DNA of 64,000 nt from the NCBI GenBank assembly GCA_030544215.1, contig JARZZO010000013.1:50673196-50737195 (forward strand). The letters run 5' to 3'. Numbering within the stretch: the stretch's first letter is position 1; each line of letters opens with the position of its first letter. The position numbers and the translations under genes were made by a program. Positions 26,001 through 38,200 of the stretch are shown in pieces. The notes below the pieces were generated by a model. That model was not told where the DNA came from and did not search any database. It worked only from the letters and a program-made list of their open reading frames with translations. Source of the DNA: Zantedeschia hybrid cultivar (taxonomy: Eukaryota; Streptophyta; Magnoliopsida; Alismatales; Araceae).

Positions 26001-29000
26001 AGGGAATGGGAGCACTTTGAGAGCAAGATGATGGCAAAATGAGCTAATCCTGATACTATGATTCAACTAGCCAAATATGATTTTCCATTGATTGATTCAT
26101 AAAATTTTCACCCACAACATTTTATATTTGGTTCAAGATTTATGTTTGGGATATGACATTTTGAGAGCAAGATGATGGCAAAATGAGCGAATCCTGATAC
26201 TATGATTCAACTAACCAAATATGATTTTCCATTGATTGATTCATGAAATTTTCACCCACAACACTTTTTTTAAAAAAAATAAAATCAGGTGTACCACCAA
26301 TTTTATTGAATAAATAGAGGGAGTACATCCAAATGTTTCACCCACAACACTTTATATTTGGTTCAAGATTTATGTTTGGGATATGACATTTTATCAAATG
26401 TCGGCTGTCAACCTAATGCACAACATCCTCCTTTCTCATCTTCGCTTGGAACTGGCCATGCATTGGATGGGTAAAATTGATAAGACAAGATCAATGTAGC
26501 CAATCCCAAATAATGGGAAACTAATGATGACGATGACAAGCACTTCAAAGACAAGCAATCCTTCTACTAGAGAGCAAACATATTTTTGAGACAAGATGAA
26601 ACTCATAGGAAACATTCAAATAAAGCAAATTTTCTTGATCTTCCTGCCTTGACTTGTCTTCTCCACTATGTTAAGTAAGTTCTGTAACACATTCTTTTAC
26701 AGCTTCCACAATAGGAAGCAAGACCTGCTGACAATAAATAAATATTTGGCTAATATATTTCAGGACTGCTGCAACTGTACTCTCAAGTAAAATTTATTCT
26801 GGTAACATGATTGCCATATATTATCAATTGTGGTACTATCCACTTTCAAAATGATTGCCATATATATTATTTTTATGCAACTAAAATACATAACACTTGC
26901 AAAAACAAGCGTCATCAAATGACTCATAGAGAACACATTTTCTTTTTCTCTCGAGGGCTGAGTTTCTCGCCTTTTTTTGTAAAAACAAAAAGCATTGTCA
27001 TTCTTTCTTCGGTTGACTTATTTGAGCATGTGCAAAAAAGTCATGTTAACACAGTGGAACTGGAACCATAAATATGATCCAGTCATTGGAAGAATCCACT
27101 ATTTGTGGTTGATCAGACTAAGTACCTCACCTTTGCAGTTTGATTGGAAACAAATTATCTATCATATGAACAAAGAATAGCAATTAGAATCTGAACAAAA
27201 TTAGGAGAACTCAGTCTGTGTTGTTAGTTTTTATAAGCAAGCTCCAAAAATATGAGTGCTACTTTTTGTATGAATGCAAGGACTGCAATGTCAAATCTCA
27301 GCAACACCCTCATCGAATCAAATGGGGACCTCAGCAAGGTCAAGAGAAGATTCTTGCTTCCCCTTCTGTTTCTCTGTCTCCTCCTCTGCATTTTTCTTCC
27401 ACTTCTACCCTTTTTCCTCTATCTCCGCCTTCTTTTTGGATCTCAGTCACACTATCATCATAGGATAGATGAATGTCTCGCTCTCGGTCGTTACTGAAAG
27501 TTATGAGGGAGCAGAGCTCGGGTTTATCACCCCCTTGGTTCCTATGTTAAATAGGAAAGAGGACAATCTAATTCAACTCACCCATTATCCAAAGAAGTTC
27601 TACAAAGAAGCCTGAACACAGAGACTTCATGTTCAGATCAACTATTTCTCTAAATTACAAGGCTTGAATGTAAAACAGAAACTCAGCTGTTTTGTCACCT
27701 TGTCCATTATCCAACTCATACATTTTAAAAAGAAACATCAAATATATCATTTATCCTCAGTTACAGCCGACATTTGATAAAACACACTCTATCAAACACA
27801 AGTATACTCATTTATATACACTAAAAAAAATTTATTAAATCCTGCAAGCACCTTTTACTTGGGCTCCAAAAAACATTCTACCAATGTCACCCAGCAAGCA
27901 ATTCAGGGTTGACTGTGCTTATATGATCCCTTCTGCTAAGGAGCAAGGTACTTTGGAGGCGTACCAAAAATCCAACCAAATACACAAGCAGCTTGGAAAT
28001 ACTTTCAAGAAATTAAAAGCAGCACAGTAAAGAAGAAAAAAAGGAAATTACTGATAAGCAAGGAGCAATAACAGAGGCACGAAAAAAAACTGTTTAGCGA
28101 GATGAAATAAACCAATTAGACCATCAGAAACTGGAATTTTCATGCGACATATGCATATCACAGAACACAAACAAAAAGAAGCAAATGTCACTTATACTCA
28201 TATGCCCAACTTATCCGGATTTAAATTAACATTTTTGTCCAGCCATATTTCCCCTTCTTCAAACTTTAATTGCAGCTAAGAAGAAATTTGACAGTATCTT
28301 TCAGTGAACCTTCATCAATTTTGAGTAAACCCACAAAGTATTAAGGAATGAATAAGCCCAAATTCATTCCTTGTATGAGTATCACTACAAATTAGCTATC
28401 AAATATATTTCCTTCAAGAACTTGATGTTCCTAATCCTAAAACAGTATATGCTAGTGTAACTTGTTGGCCAATAAAATTCCACCTGACTCCCAAGGATGA
28501 AACCATCATATAGTAATTGAAAAGGAGTCAAAGTTGTCCATGATTACAAGAATCAATAAAAAAAATAAACTCATCTTTTTGCACAGTTGAACAAAGAAAA
28601 ATACCATATTTAATGCACAACCCAAGTGTTTAAGCATTTAAGTACAACCAAAATCCAAAAAAAAAGTCATGAATGCTGAGTCAGAAGCGCCATCGATGAT
28701 GGTATGATCTAAGTACCCAGCAAGGTACATGATACAAGGTAAAACCAAATCATGGCCATGAAAGTACTAAAAAAGGATAAACTTCAAGACAGGCTATTTA
28801 TCAACGAACTGTTTATGCTTTGGGGGGGGGGGGGGGGGGGGGGGGGGTTCTTAATATGATCATCTCATTTTCAGAGTTCAATTTTTATCAAGTTAGCAAC
28901 ATTAAAAGGTAGAAGGTCACCCGGCATGCTCAGGATCAAAGTTCATCTGGCAGAAATGCAGAATAACCTCCTACAGTTCGGCCAACACCAATAGTTACCC

Positions 29001-29572
29001 ATACCTCAAATTATTTTGCCTAGGGCAACAAGTAATAATGAAAAAAGAAGAACAAAATACCATAAACTAAACCTAGGGCAATCCATGCAACCATGATTGA
29101 ACAAAAGAAACTGAGATCCCATGCCCAGAAGCAGAAGAGTCAACAATAGGGTGAAAAATAAGAGCAGCCATATTGGTTAGCCCAAATCTACACATATGCA
29201 CACACAAACACAGAAAAAGCTTCACCTTTAATACAAATTACCCAGGACAAATAGAATAGCTAGACGATGGAACAGTGAAATATGATAAAAACAGACAAAA
29301 GGGCTCCAATTTAAACAGAAAGAGTAGAAAGAATGAGCAAACAGACACAGGAGAAGGAAAAAAAAATCCACCTTTAACAAAAATTACCCAGAAAGAAAGC
29401 AGCAATAACTACACAATGTAACAGCGCAATATGACAACAAAACAGACCACAAAAAGAACCGAAATTCAAACAGAAACAGAGGAAAGAACCACGGAGCAGA
29501 CGCAGGAGAATAAAAAAGGGCGAAGCTTTCGACCTTGACGACCAAATCCCACTTGTTCGCGGGCGCGTCCAT
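20061..29572 (-). CDS. NBR1: NBR1 selective autophagy cargo receptor, 7 exons
   Basis: NBR1 links ubiquitinated cargo to ATG8 on the forming autophagosome. Exons (minus) are 29572-29534, 23334-22118, 21996-21888, 21794-21552, 21042-20893, 20811-20272 and 20162-20061, all GT/AG, giving 799 aa. Domains: PB1 (about residues 9-100) with the basic KYGDTLRRF patch and an acidic DIDGDVVTLVDDDEL OPCA motif; ZZ zinc finger split by an intron (Cys402/Cys405 and Cys426/Cys429); the NBR1-type four-tryptophan domain (about 456-586: KIWRMRNNGNIVWPSG..YWRMASPSGQKFGQRVWV); UBA1 (about 716-752, LLKELEEMGF); LIR W756-D-P-L759 in SEWDPLLEEL; and C-terminal UBA2 (about 763-799, REMGFCDKERNKKLL). This order matches plant NBR1. 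I chose the ATG at 29570-29572, because the frame further upstream is open only from a GTG. Intron 1 is 6.2 kb. The TAA stop is at 20061-20063. Confidence 0.95.
23748..24190. repeat. Tandem duplication, two copies of about 220 bp
   Basis: Copy 1 (about 23748-23975) and copy 2 (about 23976-24190) share, in order, ccaagttcgtKgacattcac, aagtggggnt, tgcctcattgttgatgccag, aaaaggaagatgaaatgat and aggaagatgaggtgaaggg. They are head-to-tail within NBR1 intron 1 and clearly diverged. Confidence 0.8.
25892..26268. repeat. Three diverged direct copies of a ~105-bp unit
   Basis: Copies begin at about 25892, 26011 and 26163. Each runs atgatggcaaaatgag, then aatcctgata/ctactatga, then ttcaactaRccaaatatga, then gattgattcat, then aaattttcaccca. 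Spacings differ (about 120 and 152 bp) because the second copy carries an extra tail (ttatatttggttcaagattt). Confidence 0.8.
26268..26336 (-). mobile_element. 69-bp severely 5'-truncated retroposon tail with 17-bp target duplication
   Basis: The insert is flanked by perfect direct repeats of ttcacccacaacacttt (26251-26267 and 26337-26353). On the minus strand it ends in an A/T-rich tail (GATTTTATTTTTTTTAAAA) after AATAAAATTGGTGG, the form of a non-LTR retrotransposon 3' end. The unduplicated third-copy neighbour gives the empty-site sequence. Confidence 0.75.
28822..28847. repeat. G homopolymer, 26 bp
   Basis: Seen directly inside NBR1 intron 1. Runs of this length are often unstable or miscounted in assemblies. 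Confidence 0.9.
29220..29525. repeat. Tandem duplication of about 150 bp next to NBR1 exon 1
   Basis: Copy 1 (29220-29366) and copy 2 (29367-29525) share, in order, cacctttaaYa, aaaattaccca, caatRtgaYaa, aaacagac, attYaaacagaaa and caggagaa. Copy 2 abuts the exon 1 donor, so part of the donor-proximal intron is duplicated. Confidence 0.7.
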
Positions 29573-30069
29573 CCCCAACGACGCCTCCGACGTCGCGTAC
29601 GAACTCACCGAGCGAGCCAGCGTGCCTGGTAAGCCGCCGGAACCAGCCACCCGGCCAAAAAACCCGGAAAAAAAGGGGGGGGAAAAAACCTAGCGAAGGT
29701 GGAGGAAGGGGGCGATCAACTCGAGAATTGGGTAATCGAGTACGATCAGGAGGAAGATTCCTACAGAGTATGGCAGAAGGGGTGGGTTTTCCTGTTCCTC
29801 GGGGGCGAAGGGAAGGGGGAGCGGCGGAGAGGAGGGAAGAGCAGGCGCGTAGCCGTGAGCCGCTGCTTCTGCTGCTGCCGGTTAAAGTGGACAGCTTCGT
29901 GGGCTCCCGCTTTTATTGCGGGTAGCGGGAGGCGGAGCGTACCAAAGTCCTCGCCACCTGCAAGTCTGCAACCTCGTCCGGTGCCATTATTTAATTGGAC
30001 GCTTCGCCTCCAAGCAAGGACCAAACTGTAAAAAAGATGGGATTTTGGGGGGTATCTTTGGTGTTCTTT

Positions 30070-30790
30070 TTTTTTTAACATAGGAAGTAAAACTTTCATT
30101 CGTAAAATCTGAGTAGTACATAGGGAGCATAAAACCAAACATCTTCCGTACAACAAGAGCATACCTATACTACCAAAGTAATTAAGATCAAATCCCTCAA
30201 GAACACAAAGCATACAGATAAAACATAACAAAAACTGATTAACTAGATAGTTGACAACTACAAGGTGCCGCTGGAGCCAACCAAGGAAGCCGGTGAGGAT
30301 CGCAAGAAAATCCAAGTTGGAGGTTTTCAATGAGATAAGAGGGAGCTGCATATGTGAAAGCAATTGACCCAACAACCAAAGAAGTTCGGAAGGCCTATTC
30401 ACCACAGCGGAGTAGGGGGATGCGCACACAAACACGAGCTTCAAACTAGAGTTCGGCATTTCGTCGAACTGGTGGCAAGCAGATCACAAATTTGGCTCAC
30501 AGATGGCGACAGCAACAAGACTCTCACCGGTGAGGAGGAAGAGTTCAAACGGTGACACCAGTGAAAACCAACTCAGATGGGGACACAGGTATTTGCTTAA
30601 AGATCGAGGAGGCTGGAAGGTAAACTAGCAAATGAACCAAACAGGTTGATAAAATGAAAGCAAAAGGGATGGAAAGAGGGAAGCCGCAGCCGATGAGAGG
30701 AAAGGATCCTCCGACAGGAGATTGAACTAGAAGAGGGAAATTTTTCTGAGCAAAACCTTTCACAAAAAAAGAGAGTAAAATCTCTCTACA
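30070..30790 (-). mobile_element. LINE-like retroposon fragment
   Basis: On the minus strand the segment ends CATTC/GAAAGTTTTACTTCC, TATGTT and an A run (plus-strand T run at 30067-30077), as in plant L1 3' ends. The minus-strand reading contains long but stop-broken frames without a recognisable RT motif. It could be a truncated or internally deleted LINE. The 5' boundary is uncertain. Confidence 0.35.
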
Positions 30791-31989
30791 AAGGAGAAGA
30801 AAAAGTCTCTGAAAGGGAGAAAAAACTACCTCCCAAAAAGAGGAGAGAGGTTGGTGTAATGTTGTGTTTATCCTTGTCTGCCCATGGGGATGGTGGGCAT
30901 TGGTGGGATGATGATGATGATGTTGTAGTGGACTTTGTGAGATTTGTGAAAGAGATCGGATTAGGTGATCCCTTTGAATGATGAATTAAGTCGTGAATAT
31001 TATTTTGCAAGGGTAATTTTATATTTAAATTATTTTTTATATTAGATTTCAAAAATGTCACTTTGACTTGCATGTTACTTTACGTATCCTTATAAAATAA
31101 CATATATGTATGTATATGTTATTGTCATAATAATTTTCGGATACCATACATATTAAGAGGATACATAAGATAATATATAAGTAAGCACGGTGTTTTAGAA
31201 ATGCAACATATATAAGAGCGGTTTGTACGAAAATCATCTTTATTTTGTAGGGCCAATGACTAGCAAATGTTTTACTTCGGCTCCAAGAAGGCTAATGAGA
31301 TGCTGTGTGAATGAGATGTCAATGTATCGTGTCCGTACTCCTATAGTGCAGTAGCGCGGGAAAGAAGTTTCGGCTCCTGCGGGGAGTGCTCGTAAGTTTG
31401 CCTCGTGGTTTGGTCGTGCACTCTATATATAGAAAGTTCACCTGAAAATCTTGTGGGTTCCACAGATTGTTGTCATGTTTTGGCAGAAAAATCGTATCGG
31501 ACCGGTTCAATCCTGATTCTTTAGAGTTGGGGACTTTGTTCTAGCCTATTGGGCTACTAACAAAAAAAAACATAATATCCTTGTGAAGAGGGTGACATAA
31601 CCTTGCGATTTTTTGGGGCTTGTTTGTAAAAATCTTTCTTTGGATATTACCAGTGACGTGCTCGAATTGGATGACCAAGGTGAGTCACTCTTTCTAAAAT
31701 TAAGGAAGGCATTGAGAGGGTGGCATAAAAATGGCACGCACCCTTTCTTCTCTCTACTTCCCCGCCCCAACACTTTCTACAAACTCCCTAACCCATCTTA
31801 TTGTCAATCCTCCGTTCATACTCCTATTAAGCCCTCCCTCAACAATCCCTTCATGTTAGTGTTGATATGATCGAATTGGACGGCCAAGATTGCTTTGTGT
31901 TACTATACTTCCTCTATCACCATCATCCATTATGGCAACCACTACTCTGACATGGCTCTGTCATAGATAATTATACTAATTAATTTCGA

Positions 31990-32370
31990 TCCACTTATGA
32001 AAGATTCAAACTCCTCTAAATACAATCTCCCTCTATTAGTGTAGTTGCTTCTCACTTTGTTTGCAGAATAACTTAAACCAGAATAAGGTTTTGGGGATTT
32101 CTTAACCTAGAATAAGAAGTATTTTGATTTGATAAATTATTAGTATTCCACCCAGAATAAGTAGAATTATACTGCGCTATTCTAAGTGATTTGGTAAGAA
32201 TAAGTAGAATAAATAAGAGAATAAAGAGTGGAATAAAGAGTTCAAAATACCCATGTTATTTCGTTTAACCCCTGGTATAATCCATAGTACTTTGGGTTAA
32301 GCACTCCCCTCCACCAAAGTGGGTTAAAAGATTTTAGGAGAATAAAACATCTTATTCAAAACTTATTCCA
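31990..32370. mobile_element. MITE-like palindromic repeat related to 15840-16320
   Basis: The left end ctcactttgtttgcagaataa and the right end caccaaagtgggtt are inverted. The interior has repeated agaataagta, aataaagag and ttgatttgat motifs also seen in the 15840-16320 block. Probably one non-autonomous family. Confidence 0.4.
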
Positions 32371-32623
32371 CAAATAAAATGAAGCTGACAACTACACTCC
32401 AGACGCACCATCCATTATGGCAACTTCTGAGTGCTCTCTCTTTCACCCTTCAACACGCCATTGTGAGAATGGAGCCTTTTGGCATTGGATTTTTCCCTCT
32501 CCTCTTTTCACCTTTGACCACTTGGCTTTTGACTTCCCTTTATCAACCTCTGCACCTGGGGGATCGGATTACATAGATGTGTCATCCGTTACTTTGTTGG
32601 AGGACAAAAGGGAGGAAAAGTGG

Positions 32624-32626
<3 letters not shown>

Positions 32627-32659
<33 letters not shown>
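32627..32659. repeat. (TA)n microsatellite
   Basis: About 16 TA units seen directly. Confidence 0.95.
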
Positions 32660-32662
<3 letters not shown>

Positions 32663-32963
32663 ATGCTGGACACCCTTTGCTATCCATTTGGAAATGAATT
32701 GCGTGGGATGGATAACTTTCTGACCTTACAGAGTTCTTGGCAGCCAAGTGTGGAAGAGAAGACTAGAGCTGCATAGAAGACTGTAGCTGAACTTATCCTT
32801 GTAGGCAACAATGATGCTCTCTCCAATTATGGTCTCTCTTATTGTACATTCTCTAGCCTTCTGTGGTCTTTGGGTATGCATAGCCTCTATCCTTAGTAGG
32901 GGTTCCCTTTTACATGGCGGATAACATATTACGATAACATTTTCAAAGTAAAACCATTTTAAG

Positions 32964-33019
<56 letters not shown>
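32964..33019. repeat. (TA)n-(GA)n compound microsatellite
   Basis: TA units to about 32986, then GA units to about 33019. Confidence 0.95.
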
Positions 33020-33024
<5 letters not shown>

Positions 33025-33299
33025 GAGGAGTCTGATGTTCGAACTAAGCTTCATCATACTTGGACCATCTATTCTGACGATTTTGTTAAACTTGTCTAAA
33101 AACTATTCTCAAGTAAGATATTTAAACGTGGGGTACAACGATTGGTGTTCTATGATTAAACTTAGACATGAAGATAAAAAGAAAAGAAATAATTAACATC
33201 TGCGTAACACATCCGTAGTGACTTTGGCCTCTTCTCGTGGCCCCGAAGGTTGATCAAATTATTCAGTGGTTGATACTTCATGATATTCTATGGCAATGT

Positions 33300-33317
33300 G
33301 GGGGGGGGGGGGGGGGG
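33300..33317. repeat. G homopolymer, 18 bp
   Basis: Seen directly; intergenic. Confidence 0.9.
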
Positions 33318-35215
33318 AAGAAATCAGTGGATGTTTAAGAAGGAAGCTTTCTAGAGTGATTGGATTTGTAAATGATATAATTAGAGAGTGGGGAGTAAGC
33401 TTTTGTTCATCACACATTATTCTTTTTTGAGTCCTTGAGGGAGGTTTGATGGGGAAACCATCTTGGTTGCTGTGTTTCAAAATTTTGTTTACCTCTTGTA
33501 TACGTGTCCATTTTGTGAGGTGCTGTGTAAAATTATATCCATTTTGATCTTTATTAATATATACTTGTGGTACGTCGACTTTAAAAGAAATAATCATACT
33601 TAACAATAGAATAATTAGGTGGAATAAGGGGTTATCTAGTGATTGATGTTAAAATATGATTTGACACTTGAAATATTCGGAGGATTGAATATTCTATTAA
33701 AGAATAAAATAACTGATGATTTTTACTTGGAGTCTTCTCTCAAATGAAAAAAAGGAGGATAGAATTTCCCATCTTCATGTGAAAAAAGTTTTCATCCTTA
33801 CTATCTTTTGCAAAATAAAAAATTGGTGTATAACATAACAATCCGTTCATGCAAAGATATTCTTCTTCACATCTGTTTCGTTACTACACCGAGTAAGAAT
33901 ATCTGCATGCATTACCACACTTCAGTCTTATGCCTTCGTCCCGCACAAGATACTTGGTGAACACTATATTCCCATGTTGGCCAAAACAGAATGCACTAGA
34001 ATGCATCACATCCTACAAGTTCATTTTTTTCTGAAAAATATAGTATAAATATAATGCATGTTACATTTACTATCCTGAACGTATGCTTTTATAGGTAAAT
34101 TGACTTGTGTGGATGATTTATCAATGCAAAAAATGGAACTCCTTAGAGCTTAAGCAAACGTGATGCTAATTTTATGTTTATTATTAATAACTCGTTGGAC
34201 GCATTAATTTGTTTCCAAGGTCAATTCTTCAATCCGCAACCATCTCAGGAACCGTTGAACACTTTGACCTTGTGAATTACCATACATTTACTGCCGCATG
34301 TTAATTTGTACGTTTTAAATTGTTGCTTCTTAGTAAAAACGTGCTAGCCCTAAATTCATCTCTTCCTTTTTTCATCTTGCTTAGCGTCCAGCTAGATAAC
34401 TTGGTTCACTGCCATTGGTCTGGCTTCTCTCATTAGCTTTTGCTTCTATTTGTAGCTTTGGCAAATTGAGTGTTTCGAAGTGACACTTGTCTTTCTACTT
34501 TAGTAATCTAATCCCAAAAACAGAAGAAAAAGAATTTACAAGAGCAGCTTTCCTACTTCCCCAATTACTGTTGATACTTAGGTCAAGGTGTCGCTAGTTC
34601 GCTTCCTAGGCAAAACAAGGTCATACCAGTTTGCTTCCAAGGCAAAGAAAACAATCATTTTTCCGTCATCTTGCTCTGCGGACTCAATTTCTGAAAATTT
34701 CAATTGTATCGCATTCTTTTGATAAGTTCAACTTTTTAGCTCCATTTTGAACTATAAATTGAGATTGATTTGATTTTTCTAGTGCAAAATCATAGTAATT
34801 ATGTGCATTTTCTAGACCCTCGAATGCAAGAATCATAAGATTGATGGACGCAAGTTTCCTTTGCATCTAAGATACGGTATTGTGCAACCATACGACAATA
34901 ATGGCTTAAGCTGTCCATATAGATTAACAATTCACAAAACAGATCAGAGACCTTCACATTTAAATACATTTTGTATGAATGTCCCAAAAATTGCAAACCT
35001 CGTGATTGAGACTTCTAATTGTAAGCGAGAATTTACAATTGAAGTAATGTTAGAACCAAAAAGAAAAAGGAAACATATACAATCGGACAAGGTGCGCAAT
35101 CATTATAAGCCAGATGAACTGAACTAAGAAATAAATTAATCATTCTGAAATCATCCTACAGACAGTAAGAATATCAACTTCGATTCATCTTCACATTTTT
35201 TTTTTCAGTTGTTTT

Positions 35216-38200
35216 TTAATGGTATGCAGCTACCTCGTTCTTAAAATGTAAAAGAAGGGCCTCCAAGCTCATCACTGAATAGTCAGCTCCATCTCTGACC
35301 CGCACACTTACCTGCCACAGCAGTAACATCAGGATACCCAGGCAGTAAGATCATACTCAATATAAGATTAAATTATTTTATTGGAAATCCTACCCTCATT
35401 GCCATTAGGATCATGTTTATGTACAAGGTTAAATTCTTCTATTGAAAAATCTTACCCAGATCCTCATCTTCCTGATCACGCACAGATGATGGTCCATCAA
35501 CTGTCCAATGAGATCAATTGGATGACAGAGAAACCTACCTTTGTCAATTTTAAGGTTTAAGATCACGGATTGACAGAATGACAACCTTGACATCTGAAAG
35601 AGGGCACTTTGATCTGGAAATATAGTTTTTACTTGACAGAATTGCAGTCAGAGCCATCTACATTACCCCAACTTCAGTGCACTCTGATCATTAAGATGTT
35701 CTGCCTAAACAAATTGGCCGCCAGACCACAATTTTTTGACAGAAATACCGTTCGCAACTTTTAGTGCACATTGAGTGGAGAACACTAGACCATGAAACTA
35801 CTTGTGTATTTCTTAGCTTCCAACTCCAACCAAAACTTCACACTGGAGCGTCGTGCATTGTTGGAAAAAAAAAGGTATCCCCAATTAGTTGGATCCCACT
35901 TGCATCCACTTATTTTCAAGTTGGAGATAGAAGCCAAGAGTGCCCTCTAAGATGAAAGTTTTGCCACACATGCCATATATTATAATGACAAAATATACCT
36001 GTCCAGTGTTGGCTTCCTTCTCACCGACAACTAAGATGTAATTGTATCGTGCCAATTGAGCTTCCCGAACCTGCAAAGATCCAGAAGAGGACTCTCAGTG
36101 CAAAAGAAAAAAGAAAATAAAAGAAAAATAAAATAAAAAAAGTTCATAACAAATTGTGAAATAATAGTCAATTTTGTCATATTGAAGATTAGTTTAAAAA
36201 TAATCATATAAATATATAATTACAACATAAAATAAGTTATTTATTTTTATTAAAAACTCATGATTTTGTTTTTGAAAGTATGCAATTAAGTCAAAAATGA
36301 ACTGTGACATTGTCTGAATCTATCGTCATTCTAATGATTCTTTTCAATAAGACATGATTTGTTTTGAAAACTATGCCAAAACCCAGGAACTGCAGTTGAA
36401 ATGCAATTTTTCCAAAAGTCGATGGGTTTTGGGGGTACTGGGTCCAAAGTCCAAACAAATATGTGATTCTTCAGTTGGACTTGATTCGAATACCCATTTG
36501 ACAATGTCGTACATCTTGTTTACCATTTGTGATTGGTGCATTCACAATATCTTACTTCTATCAGTCATTTTCTGCGATTATTTTCTTTTATAGTTCTATT
36601 TTTTGCTTTTTAATGTAGCTCACATTTTTCCCCAGTTATTGTTACTTCCTTTAGTACAAAGTTCATCTTTGAAGATTGAGCCATAGAAGTTGCTTGCTCT
36701 CTTCATTTTCCTCAATTTTCATTATTGTTGTAACATTGATCTAGGAGTTACTAAACTTCTAACTGTAACTGCCAGGGATGGCAGTACCGGTACTGGTACC
36801 CGTATCGGTGGGTACCGGTACCGGTACCGGTACGTACCGGCCGGTACCGGCCCAATATCGGCCGGTATCGGCCGATACCCTTTACAGGTATCGAGTACCG
36901 GTACCGGCCGATACCGGTACGTACCGGCCGGTACTTACCAGTATCGGCCGGTACTGCCATCCATGGTAACTGCCATGCCTGCCAATCTAGTTAGATATTT
37001 CATAATCCAATGTTGCATACGGTATTTCATGTTACTTTTTGAACGTCTTTTTTTCATAAAAAAGAATTTCTAGGCAACCATTACATCAGCCTAAGCACCT
37101 AAGGCATTAATCAGCAGTCCACCACCCAATGCACCCTACGTGCTTTAGCAACATTGAGCACAAATCAGAATGTACTTTACAGTTTGTGAAGTACCAGTTG
37201 GAGAAGCTTAAAATTTATTTTCTGAGAACCAACACATGTACTATATTCACTCCATCCATCCTACTGCATAAAATGCCATAAAAGAACAAGGTCCAGGGCA
37301 GGGTATCAATAAGGCATTGATCAACATGTTCCATTCATGTAATATAATGCATTTTCAAGCCGAATGACACTTTAAACCGTTTATGCAACATAAAGATTCT
37401 ATATAGGTAATATAGAATAAAAGACGACAACTTCCGCCAGCATAGATTACTTTTAGAAGGCCAGCAGACATCAAGAAAAACAGTGCACTAGTTATTTTAA
37501 GTACCTTCTTCTCAAGCTTTCTATCTGTTATGTCAGCATCAACATAGTATCCAGCTTGATGAATCTGATCTCGAACCTGTCGCAACAGAGAAAATTAAAG
37601 CTTATGCAGCAGATATACAAGGTATAATCCCGTATTCATTGGATAATTATCTGCTGAAATCTGGACAGCTTCAGATGGAGATGTCATTTCTAGGGCTTCT
37701 ATGTATCAAGACTTTTTATTTTGATCCTCTTGAGATATTCTTTGTTACTTCTATTTTATCTCCTTATTAAAATAGAAGTCTTTTTCCGGCTGGCTTTTGC
37801 CTTAATGTTGGGTAATGGCCTTGGCCATTGGTCTTTTTGTATTCTGTATTTTGCTTATCTTCAATGAAATGTGACTTCATGTCACCTTCCAAAAAAAAAA
37901 AAGAGAAGGTTTCACCGTGACAGACAACACAAACTTTTGAACATTGCGATTAGTGCAGCCGCAACCACATTATACTAAACTTCTTTTAGCATACTCAATA
38001 GATGTAAGCAGCGAAACAAATATGAAATAAGTCTTAGAAAACTCAAGTTTGAAAACACAATAGCATCTTCTACACATTGATGACTTGGCACTAAAGAAAG
38101 ACAATAATAAACAGCATGTAAAACTATTCATTTTCCAGTAGGCAGAGGGAGCAGTTTTCCACTAGAAAAAAAAAATCCAAAAGCAGCAAGCTGCGAAGAA

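Larger units (their letters stand above)
23335..29533 (-). other. Intron 1 of NBR1
   Basis: This 6.2-kb intron separates the short initiating exon from the PB1 exon. It is AT-rich and contains two blocks of local tandem duplication, a 69-bp retroposed tail, a G homopolymer and a duplication next to exon 1, listed separately. The stretches 24200-25880, 26400-28820 and 28850-29215 hold no element or gene I recognise; short plus-strand ORFs near 26811-27497 are not supported. Confidence 0.75.
29573..35215. other. Intergenic region: NBR1 promoter side and ThrRS 3' side
   Basis: The first about 400 bp (29573-29990) are GC/GA-rich on the minus strand and probably hold the NBR1 leader and promoter; I could not fix a TATA box. 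Beyond lie a LINE-like segment (30070-30790), a MITE-like repeat (31990-32370), microsatellites at 32627-32659 and 32964-33019 and a G run at 33300-33317. From 33320 to 35215 I see nothing beyond AT-rich sequence. Confidence 0.6.

Noticed and set aside
29573..29650. N-terminal extension of NBR1 from position 29650
   Set aside because: The apparent start codon there is GTG; the first ATG in frame is at 29570-29572 and gives the usual short lead into PB1.
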